DNA from: Bacteroides sp.
Lineage (GTDB): Bacteria > Bacteroidota > Bacteroidia > Bacteroidales > GCA-2748055
DNA: 12,491 nucleotides
Assembly (NCBI GenBank): GCA_011048475.1
Contig: DSDZ01000133.1
Location: forward strand, 1 to 12,491
Direction of reading: 5' to 3'
The notes under the pieces were generated by a model. It saw only the letters and a program-made list of their open reading frames with translations, had not been told where the DNA came from and ran no database searches. Both the position numbers and the translations under genes were made by a program. Shown in pieces: positions 6,234 through 12,491 of this stretch (positions within the stretch are counted from its first letter, which is position 1; each line of letters begins with the position of its first letter).

Positions 6234-7082
6234 TTAACCGACACAATTTAAAACACCCCTGACATACCCTACCGATTCAGCCAGACCGGGAAGCGGGTCG
6301 TTCCCGTCCTTTTCAAATTCAAAGCTTGCCACGCCCGTGTATTTCTTTTTTATCAGCAACTTCAGGAACGAGGGGATGTCAATGATCCCCCTGCCCATCT
6401 CCACGGTGGTCCCGGATGAATCCGCCTGATCCACATCCTTGATATGCACATCATGCACCCGGTCGAAGAACCTGGATGTTTCCACGACGGGATCCAGCCC
6501 GATGCGAACCATGTGACCGATATCCATACACAGCCCCATTCGCGGATCAAGATCCGAGATCCTCGTGTAGGCACTTTCAGGACTGGGATACCTTTGATCG
6601 CCCGGCCCGTGGTTGTGAATGGCCAGCCTGATATCGTAATCCCGGACCTTCCGGTCGCACAATTCCAGCAGGCCATGCTCGGGGACGCCGATGATCATTT
6701 TTAGTCCCGCCTGCTTCGCATACTCAAATGCCCTGTTCACCTCTTCCTCCGAGCTCATGTAAATGACACCGGCCCCATAGAGGCTGATGCCGGCATTTCT
6801 CACAAGATCGGCCGCCTTTGCGATCTCATCCGGGGAGGATTCCAGTGGCATGTGCATGCTCTTCAGGGCAATGTGGCCGATTCCCAGCCTGCGGGTCATC
6901 CGGATGGTCTCTTCAAGACTGAATTCTCTGAAGGTGTAAGAGGCGATGCCCAGTTCAAAGGGAATTTTATTGCCTGTCTCCTTCGGCTCCGGGTGCGATC
7001 CTCCGGCAATGGCTCCGGGGACCTGCGAGGCCATCAGTCCGATCCCGGAAAGCCTCAGGAAATTTCTTCGGGAAAAATGCAT
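6234..7082 (-). CDS. Tat-exported sugar phosphate isomerase/epimerase-like TIM-barrel protein
   Basis: A 282-residue protein of the xylose isomerase-like TIM-barrel (AP endonuclease 2) superfamily. The N-terminus has a twin-arginine signal (SRRNFLRLSG, residues 4-13) followed by a short hydrophobic stretch, so it is probably folded with its metal and then sent across the inner membrane. The barrel begins at about 43 with LGIASYTFREFSLEE. Likely metal or active-site residues are Glu135 (GVPEHG), His156/His158 (IHNHGPG), Asp187 and His190 (MDIGHM), His213 (HIKD) and Glu255 (SFEFE). Such proteins isomerise or epimerise sugars or keto-sugars; the substrate here is unknown. It is divergent from the M16 peptidase and upstream, on the same strand, of the polyamine leader. 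A T-run follows the stop (complement of 6202-6209) but I see no strong stem before it. Confidence 0.88.
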   Translation of the reverse strand: MHFSRRNFLRLSGIGLMASQVPGAIAGGSHPEPKETGNKIPFELGIASYTFREFSLEETIRMTRRLGIGHIALKSMHMPLESSPDEIAKAADLVRNAGISLYGAGVIYMSSEEEVNRAFEYAKQAGLKMIIGVPEHGLLELCDRKVRDYDIRLAIHNHGPGDQRYPSPESAYTRISDLDPRMGLCMDIGHMVRIGLDPVVETSRFFDRVHDVHIKDVDQADSSGTTVEMGRGIIDIPSFLKLLIKKKYTGVASFEFEKDGNDPLPGLAESVGYVRGVLNCVG

Positions 7083-7206
7083 GATTGTTGTCGTCTGTTT
7101 TAGTTAAAATGAAATGCCGGAGGACAAATTAAAAAAAAATAACATCAAATACACGTGCTCATTGTTGAATTATGTATAAATTCAGTTTCGTTTTGTCAGC
7201 CACGGA

Positions 7207-7218
7207 TGACGCCCGTCA
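7207..7218. repeat. Short palindrome in the divergent intergenic region
   Basis: TGACG (7207-7211) and CGTCA (7214-7218) are perfect inverted copies separated by CC. It lies 48 bases before the M16 start, in the 184-base spacer between the divergent isomerase-like and peptidase genes. It could be an operator half-site pair or chance. No convincing -33/-7 promoter was found in this spacer. Confidence 0.25.
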
Positions 7219-7266
7219 CTGCGGGATTCAATGAGCTTGATTACAAATCATTAACATATCATACAA

Positions 7267-10089
7267 ATGAACAGGACCATACTAACTTTCTTTTTTTGGA
7301 TCGCCACATCGGCGCTGGTTTCACAGCCACAGACAGATCCCGGGCAGCCCCTTCCCCTGGACGGGAAAGTACGATACGGACAGCTGGACAACGGACTGAC
7401 CTATTACATCCGGGCCAACCAGGAACCCAGGGAGCGTGCATCATTTTACATCATACAGAATGTGGGTGCCCTGCTCGAAGAGGACCATCAGGACGGACTG
7501 GCCCATTTTTTGGAGCACATGGCGTTCAACGGGACCAAACATTTTCCGGAAAAGGGGATCATCCATTTTCTGGAACGGCACGGGGTGGCCTTCGGGGAAA
7601 ACATCAATGCGTATACCAGTCAGAACCAAACGGTTTATAACCTGAGCGATGTCCCGGTGAACAAACCCGGCATCCTGGACACCTGCCTGCTCATCCTGCA
7701 CGACTGGTCCCATTACCTGCTCCTGACCGAGGAAGAGATCGATCTGGAGCGGGGCGTGATCAAAGAGGAATGGCGGACCAGGAGAAATGCCCAGTGGAGG
7801 ATGTTCACCGCGTCGCTTCCCTACCTGTACCCCAACTCCAAATTTGCGGAAAGAGATGTGATCGGATCCCTGGATGTGATCGAGAATTTCGAGTACGATG
7901 CCCTCAGGGATTTTTATCACAAGTGGTACAGGACCGATCTGCAGGCAATCGCCATGGTGGGGGATTTCGATGCGGAAGAGATGGAGCAAAAAGTGAAGGA
8001 GCTCTTTTCGAAAATCCCGCCGGTGCAGGATCCTGCCGAAAGGCCCTTCTTCGAAATCCCCGATCATGAAGCGCCTGTATACGGACTGGTAACGGACAGG
8101 GAAGCGGACCAGACGGTGATCCGGTACATGATCCGTCACCGGGATCCCGATGAAGGGGTCAGGACGGTCATGGATCTGCGTGAGGATTATATCCAGACCC
8201 TCTTCAACAACATGATGTCCCAGCGGATCGATGAACTGCTGCAGAAAGGAGATCCTCCATTCGTGGTGGGGGTCATCAATTACGGGGAATTTGAAAGGGG
8301 ATATGAGGCCCTGAGCGTGATCGCCATCCCCAGGCCCAATGAGGAGGAAAAGGGGTTCAGGGCACTGCTGACCGAGCTGGAGCGGGTGAAAAGGCACGGG
8401 TTCACCCCGGGAGAGCTTGAACGCGCCAAATCCAACATCCTCACGCGCTGGGAGAAATACTACAAAGAACGTGACAAGATCTCCAACGACGAGTATGTGG
8501 ATGAGTACGTCAGCCATTTCCTGGAGGGAGATGCCTTCGTTTCGGTAGAAGATGAGTTCCAGCTGATCCAGCTGCTGTTGCCCACCATCACAACGGCAGA
8601 TTTTGACGCACGTCTGACCCGGTGGATCGGGGACAAAAACCGTGTGCTTGTGGTACAGGGACCGGAAGGGGAAGATGTTGAGCACCTGACCGAGGAGGCA
8701 TCCTCCAGGATCATCGAAGAGGTTGCCCTGGCGGATGTGGAGCCCTACGCGGACGAGGCACTGGCCGAATCCCTGATCTCCGGGGACCTTGTGCCCGTTG
8801 GTGTTCTTGAGACAAAGGAGCTCCCGGTTTTCAATGCGGTTGAGTGGACGCTTGAAAATGGGGCGCGGGTGATTTTCAGGCATGCGGATTACGAGAAGGA
8901 CCAGGTGCAGTTGCATGCTTACAGCGAGGGAGGAACCTCGCTTTACGGAGATGAATATGTGCCGTCGGCGGATATGCTCACCAGCCTTGTTAATTTCTAT
9001 GGTCTCGGGGAGTTTGATGCGATGGGACTGCAGAAAATGCTGACGGGCAAGAACGTTTCCGTACAGCTGAGCCTGAACAGCCTGAACGAAGGCATGGACG
9101 GCACGGCAAGTCCCGGTGACATGGAAACACTCATGCAGCTGGTCTATCTTTATTTCACCCATCCCCGGTTCGACCAGGAGGCCCACCAGGCGATCATGGC
9201 CAGGTACGGCGCACTGGTCCGGAACATGGGGAACAATCCGCAGAAGGTCATGGGAGATTCGCTGAGCCTGATCCTCTCCGATTACCATCCCCGCACCAGA
9301 GTCCTTAATGAGGAATTCCTGGAGGATGTCCGGCTGGACATGATCGAAGAAGTGTACCGCGACCGGTTTGCCGACGCGGGTGATTTCATTTTCATCATCG
9401 TGGGGAACATGGACCGGGAAGAGGCGAAGGTGCTTTCGCAGAAATATATCGGTGCAATTCCCGATGAGGACCGGGAAGAAACCTGGATCGACAGGAAGAT
9501 CTACGAACCGGAGGGGGTCGTGAAAAAGGAGATCCCCATGCTCCTGGAAACCCCGAAGGCAAATGTGAACATTGTGCTGCACAATGAGATGGCGTATGAT
9601 CCCTATCACCTCATGGTGATGCGGGTCATCGAAGGGATCCTGGACCTGAGGTACGTGGAATCGATCCGGGAAGAGGAGGGAGGCACCTACGGAGTAAGCA
9701 TCCGGACCAGTCTGGGCAGATGGCCTGTGGAAAAAGCCAGGATGCAGATCAGGTTCGACTGTGATCCCGGAAGGGCTTCTTCTCTGAAGGAGAAGGTCTA
9801 TGATGAACTCATCACCCTGGCGGAGGAAGGTCCCCGTGGGGAGGATCTGTCAAAAACCGTGGAAAATCTGCTGAAAACAAGGGAACAGAACAAGGAGCAC
9901 AACGCCTATTACCTGAATACTATTTCTGATTATTACATTCACGGGATCAATTTCGACGATCCGGCCAACTATGAGGAGATCCTGAGGACCCTGACCCCTG
10001 CTGACGTGCAGGGGGTCATGGCGGACTTCTACAGGGATCCCAATGTGGTGGATGTGGTGTTTGTTCCGAAGGAAGCGGCGACTCCCTGA
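7267..10089 (+). CDS. M16 family zinc metallopeptidase (PqqL-like, two tandem M16 units)
   Basis: A 940-residue exported peptidase of the M16 (insulinase/pitrilysin) family. Residues 1-19 form a signal peptide (short basic start, then TILTFFFWIATSALVS), so it should act in the periplasm or at the envelope. The inverted zinc motif HxxEH is at 80-84 (HFLEH). The family spacing then predicts a glutamate 77 residues later, and Glu161 is there (ERGVIKEE), with Glu168 seven residues further on. The matching place in the second half (about residues 560-590) reads SLVNFYGLGEFDAMG and has lost the zinc motif, as expected for the non-catalytic partner. That half keeps the Arg801/Tyr808 pair (REEEGGTYGV) used in substrate binding. 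Length fits single-chain two-repeat members. It probably degrades peptides held in a closed chamber. The upstream spacer is AT-rich, with no Shine-Dalgarno site. Confidence 0.94.
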   Translation: MNRTILTFFFWIATSALVSQPQTDPGQPLPLDGKVRYGQLDNGLTYYIRANQEPRERASFYIIQNVGALLEEDHQDGLAHFLEHMAFNGTKHFPEKGIIHFLERHGVAFGENINAYTSQNQTVYNLSDVPVNKPGILDTCLLILHDWSHYLLLTEEEIDLERGVIKEEWRTRRNAQWRMFTASLPYLYPNSKFAERDVIGSLDVIENFEYDALRDFYHKWYRTDLQAIAMVGDFDAEEMEQKVKELFSKIPPVQDPAERPFFEIPDHEAPVYGLVTDREADQTVIRYMIRHRDPDEGVRTVMDLREDYIQTLFNNMMSQRIDELLQKGDPPFVVGVINYGEFERGYEALSVIAIPRPNEEEKGFRALLTELERVKRHGFTPGELERAKSNILTRWEKYYKERDKISNDEYVDEYVSHFLEGDAFVSVEDEFQLIQLLLPTITTADFDARLTRWIGDKNRVLVVQGPEGEDVEHLTEEASSRIIEEVALADVEPYADEALAESLISGDLVPVGVLETKELPVFNAVEWTLENGARVIFRHADYEKDQVQLHAYSEGGTSLYGDEYVPSADMLTSLVNFYGLGEFDAMGLQKMLTGKNVSVQLSLNSLNEGMDGTASPGDMETLMQLVYLYFTHPRFDQEAHQAIMARYGALVRNMGNNPQKVMGDSLSLILSDYHPRTRVLNEEFLEDVRLDMIEEVYRDRFADAGDFIFIIVGNMDREEAKVLSQKYIGAIPDEDREETWIDRKIYEPEGVVKKEIPMLLETPKANVNIVLHNEMAYDPYHLMVMRVIEGILDLRYVESIREEEGGTYGVSIRTSLGRWPVEKARMQIRFDCDPGRASSLKEKVYDELITLAEEGPRGEDLSKTVENLLKTREQNKEHNAYYLNTISDYYIHGINFDDPANYEEILRTLTPADVQGVMADFYRDPNVVDVVFVPKEAATP

Positions 10090-10096
10090 TCCGGGT

Positions 10097-10711
10097 TCAA
10101 AAAAGCCCGTGGATGTTGGCATTGATCTTGTCGATCACCGAGCTGAGATGTTCGGGATTGTCCCTGAAGTTGTAGTGGTCCACATCAACAATCAGCAGCT
10201 TGCCCAGGTTGTAGGTCTCCACCCATGCCTCGTACCGCTCGTTCAGGTGTTTCAGGTAATCCAGCCGGATATTGTTTTCGTACTTGCGTCCCCGTGCCTG
10301 GATCTGCTCCACCAGGGTGGGAATGGTGGCCCGCAGGTAGATCAACAGCTCAGGTGGTTCGATCAGGGAACTCATCAGGTTGAAAAGCGCAAAATAATTT
10401 TCAAAATCACGGGTGCTCATCAGTCCCATGCTGTGCAGGTTGGGGGCGAAGATGTAGGCATCCTCATAGATGGTCCGGTCCTGGATCACATTCTTACCCG
10501 ATTGCTTGATCTTGATGATCTGGCTGAAACGGCTGTTCAGGAAATAGATCTGGAGATTGAAACTCCACCGCTGCATATCCTGGTAAAAATCGTTGAGATA
10601 CGGATTATCCTCCACATCCTCATACTGGGCTTCCCAGGCGTAGTGCTTGGCCAGAAGACTGGCGAGTGTTGTTTTCCCTGAACCGATGTTTCCGGCAACT
10701 GCTACATGCAT
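10097..10711 (-). CDS. Deoxynucleoside kinase
   Basis: A 204-residue P-loop kinase of the deoxynucleoside kinase family (dNK, dAK/dGK type), which phosphorylates salvaged deoxynucleosides with ATP in the cytoplasm. The P-loop is GNIGSGKTT (7-15). DRT (78-80), with Glu83 in DRTIYED, matches the catalytic DRS-like motif. ARGRKYE (139-145) is the arginine-rich lid. WSFNLQIYFLNSRF (49-62) is the typical substrate-binding helix. Which deoxynucleoside it prefers cannot be read with confidence. The gene follows the GH3-like gene by 42 bases on the same strand and is probably co-transcribed. Its stop codon is 7 bases from that of the convergent M16 gene, with no obvious bidirectional terminator between. 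Confidence 0.92.
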   Translation of the reverse strand: MHVAVAGNIGSGKTTLASLLAKHYAWEAQYEDVEDNPYLNDFYQDMQRWSFNLQIYFLNSRFSQIIKIKQSGKNVIQDRTIYEDAYIFAPNLHSMGLMSTRDFENYFALFNLMSSLIEPPELLIYLRATIPTLVEQIQARGRKYENNIRLDYLKHLNERYEAWVETYNLGKLLIVDVDHYNFRDNPEHLSSVIDKINANIHGLF

Positions 10712-10753
10712 GAGCGTTTGATGATTTAGTCGATATGACTAAGATAATAACTT

Positions 10754-12268
10754 TTATCGGGTTAATAATTCTTTCAGCTCATCTAAATACCTGCGGTCGT
10801 TTGAAAGCCTGGGGATTTTGTTCTGCCCGCCCAGTTTGCCCCTGTACTGCATCCACCTGTAGAAAGTTCCCTGCTCCACCGGAACGATTATTGGACGGTC
10901 CAGGGTGATCCCCTTGTGCCTTTTCGCCTCGTAGTCCGAATTGACCGAACAGAGGGTTTTATCCAGCACTTCCCGGAACTTCTCCATATCACCGGGAGGT
11001 GTCTGAAATTCGATGATCCATTCATGCGCTCCCTTGGATAAGCCGCTCATGTACAGGGGACCGGCCGTGTATTCCTTCATGACCGCCCCCGTTTCCCGGC
11101 AGGCTTCCAGCAGCGCCTTCTCCGCGTTATCCAGGATCACTTCCTCCCCGAAGGCATTGATGTAATATTTGGTCCGGCCGGTAATCTTGAATTTATGCGG
11201 ATTGAGGGAGGTAAATATGATGGTATCGCCGATCATGTACCTCCAAAGCCCCGCGTTGGTGGTGATCACGATCGCATAATTGATGCCCACCTGCACATCC
11301 CTGATGGTGCGCACGGGAGGATTCGGTTCATGAAAATGATCCATGGGGATGAATTCGTAAAACACCCCCAGGTCCAGCATCAGCAGCATGTCGTCGCGGT
11401 CCAGTTCATCCTGGATGCCGAAAAACCCTTCCGACGCATTGTATGTTTCCAGGTAACTCATGTGCGGTGAGGGGATCAGCTTTTTGAATTGTTCCCGGTA
11501 TGGCTTGAAGCTGATGCCGCCGTGGGTGAACAGCTCCAGGTTAGGCCATACCTGAAGGATATCCGTTTTGCCCGTATAATCAAGCACCGCCTGGAGAAGG
11601 ACCAGGTTCCAGGAAGGGACCCCGGCGATGCTGGTGACATTCTCGTTGAAGGTATGCTTCACGATTTTATCCAGCTTCTCCTCAAAATCGGGGATGAGGG
11701 CGACCTCGGCCGACGGGGTTCTGATGAAATTGGCCCAGAAGGGCAGGTTCTCGATGAGCACTGCGGACAGGTCCCCGTAAAAGGACTGGTTGCTGAACTT
11801 GTTGATCTGTGAACTCCCGCCCAGCGTGAGCGCCTTTCCCCTGAGGATCCCGTTATCCGGCCGCTCCTTCGTGTAGAACGCGATCACATCCTTCCCGCCT
11901 CGGAAATGGCAATCCTCCAGTGCCTCGAAGCTGACCGGGATGAACTTGCTCTTGTCAGCCGTGGTGCCCGATGATTTGGCGAACCATTTGATTTCCGTGG
12001 GCCACAGCAGGTTCTGTTCTCCGTCGCGCAGGCGGTTCACATAGGGGGTAATGTCTTCGTAGGTGCTGATTGGAACACGCTGCTGGTATTCTTCGATGGT
12101 ATTGATGGAATCATACCCGTACTGGATCCCCCAGGTGGTTCTTGCAGCCTGTTCCACCAGCCTGAAAAAAACCTCCTGCTGCACATTGAAAGGGTATTGT
12201 CTGAAAAGCTCAATCTGGTGAAGACGCTTCACGTTCACCCAGGAAATAATGGAATTCAGAAGAGGCAT
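10754..12268 (-). CDS. GH3-family acyl-adenylating (auxin-responsive GH3-like) protein
   Basis: This 504-residue protein belongs to the GH3 family of the ANL adenylating superfamily, best known from plants, where members join amino acids to jasmonate or auxin. Visible motifs are KSSGTT (98-103, phosphate-binding loop), YNASEG (276-281, adenine-binding), TTNAGLWRYMIGD (336-348) and GRTKYYINAFGEE (364-376), ending with a small C-terminal domain. The full set suggests an active acyl-AMP-forming enzyme. In bacteria the acid and the acceptor are generally unknown, so the role is open. Length is somewhat below the roughly 600 residues of plant enzymes, as is usual for bacterial homologues. It starts 10 bases after queA and is followed by the deoxynucleoside kinase gene. 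Confidence 0.9.
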   Translation of the reverse strand: MPLLNSIISWVNVKRLHQIELFRQYPFNVQQEVFFRLVEQAARTTWGIQYGYDSINTIEEYQQRVPISTYEDITPYVNRLRDGEQNLLWPTEIKWFAKSSGTTADKSKFIPVSFEALEDCHFRGGKDVIAFYTKERPDNGILRGKALTLGGSSQINKFSNQSFYGDLSAVLIENLPFWANFIRTPSAEVALIPDFEEKLDKIVKHTFNENVTSIAGVPSWNLVLLQAVLDYTGKTDILQVWPNLELFTHGGISFKPYREQFKKLIPSPHMSYLETYNASEGFFGIQDELDRDDMLLMLDLGVFYEFIPMDHFHEPNPPVRTIRDVQVGINYAIVITTNAGLWRYMIGDTIIFTSLNPHKFKITGRTKYYINAFGEEVILDNAEKALLEACRETGAVMKEYTAGPLYMSGLSKGAHEWIIEFQTPPGDMEKFREVLDKTLCSVNSDYEAKRHKGITLDRPIIVPVEQGTFYRWMQYRGKLGGQNKIPRLSNDRRYLDELKELLTR

Positions 12269-12278
12269 GAACCGGCGG

Positions 12279-12491
12279 TTAAAGGATCAGCATGGCATCT
12301 CCGTATGTCCCGAATCGGTAGCCTTCTTTAATGGCCACCTTGTAAGCGTTCATTAAATATTCGTATCCGGCAAAGGCGGAGACCATCATCAGCAAGGTGG
12401 AATAGGGAAGGTGAAAGTTGGAAACCATGTGGTTGGGAACGCTGAATTCATAGGGCGGAAAGATGAACTTGTTCGTCCACCCGTCATACTC
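12279..12491 (-). CDS. queA: QueA, S-adenosylmethionine:tRNA ribosyltransferase-isomerase (C-terminal part)
   Basis: Only the last 70 codons are inside the window; the gene continues past 12491. The visible part reads FIFPPYEFSV, then SNFHLPYSTLLMMVSAFAGYE, and ends with YRFGTYGDAMLIL. This is the characteristic C-terminus of QueA, which transfers and isomerises the ribosyl part of S-adenosylmethionine to make epoxyqueuosine in the wobble position of tRNAs with GUN anticodons, a group that includes tRNA-Asn. It is the most upstream visible gene of the queA, GH3, deoxynucleoside kinase unit, with only 10 bases to the GH3 start. Confidence 0.92.
   Translation of the reverse strand, partial: EYDGWTNKFIFPPYEFSVPNHMVSNFHLPYSTLLMMVSAFAGYEYLMNAYKVAIKEGYRFGTYGDAMLIL

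Noticed and set aside
7441..9609. A 722-codon open frame on the minus strand inside the M16 gene
   Set aside because: It is antisense to a fully motif-supported peptidase. Its translation is rich in His, Ile, Asp and Pro without any domain, which is typical of a mirror frame in GC-biased coding DNA.
10087..10112. Bidirectional terminator between M16 and deoxynucleoside kinase
   Set aside because: CCGGG and CCCG flank an A-run, but the stem is only about 4 pairs with mismatches and most of it lies inside the kinase coding end.
1..12491. CRISPR arrays, transposases, phage genes or defence systems
   Set aside because: No repeated spacers, no transposase or integrase motifs, and all large frames are housekeeping-type genes.

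Overview
The window looks like a chromosomal, housekeeping-type segment of a Bacteroidota genome, most likely from a Bacteroidales/Marinilabiliales-like lineage. The reasons are: A-rich leaders with almost no Shine-Dalgarno sites; a plausible Bacteroidota -33/-7 promoter in front of the tRNA; a PKD-domain lipoprotein; a Tat-exported TIM-barrel sugar isomerase-like protein; a long two-repeat M16 peptidase; and a bacterial GH3-like adenylating enzyme. The genes are moderately GC-rich and the spacers AT-rich. I see no insertion sequence, prophage, CRISPR array or broken gene.

Layout, left to right. An AT-rich leader with an inverted repeat precedes a DUF2797 protein (133-936, +). This gene converges on a PfkB-family adenosine/ribokinase-like kinase (933-1913, -), and the two stop codons share TTAA. 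A promoter-like site and tRNA-Asn(GUU) follow on the + strand (2078-2151). The tRNA 3' end is overlapped in antisense by the end of a PKD lipoprotein gene (2140-2802, -).

Upstream of the lipoprotein is a tight minus-strand polyamine cluster, in transcription order: pyruvoyl-dependent arginine decarboxylase (5312-5896), agmatinase (4466-5308), a deoxyhypusine-synthase-like protein (3437-4453) and a UPF0316/DUF2179 membrane protein (2862-3425). Together the first three should convert arginine to agmatine, then putrescine, then probably homospermidine. The roughly 340-base leader of this operon holds a promoter candidate, an unannotated 42-codon membrane-type small ORF (5980-6108) and a hairpin (5936-5960). 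This leader is the most interesting unexplained element in the window.

Further right is a Tat-signal sugar phosphate isomerase/epimerase-like gene (6234-7082, -). It is divergent from a 940-residue periplasmic M16 metallopeptidase (7267-10089, +). The peptidase converges, with a 7-base gap, on a minus-strand unit read as queA (3' part only, 12279-12491), a GH3-family adenylating enzyme (10754-12268) and a deoxynucleoside kinase (10097-10711).

No single dramatic novel system is evident. The best leads are the polyamine leader sORF and hairpin, the UPF0316 protein in the polyamine operon, the zinc plus GIY-YIG-like layout of the DUF2797 protein, the GH3 enzyme beside queA, and the CDS/tRNA antisense overlap.
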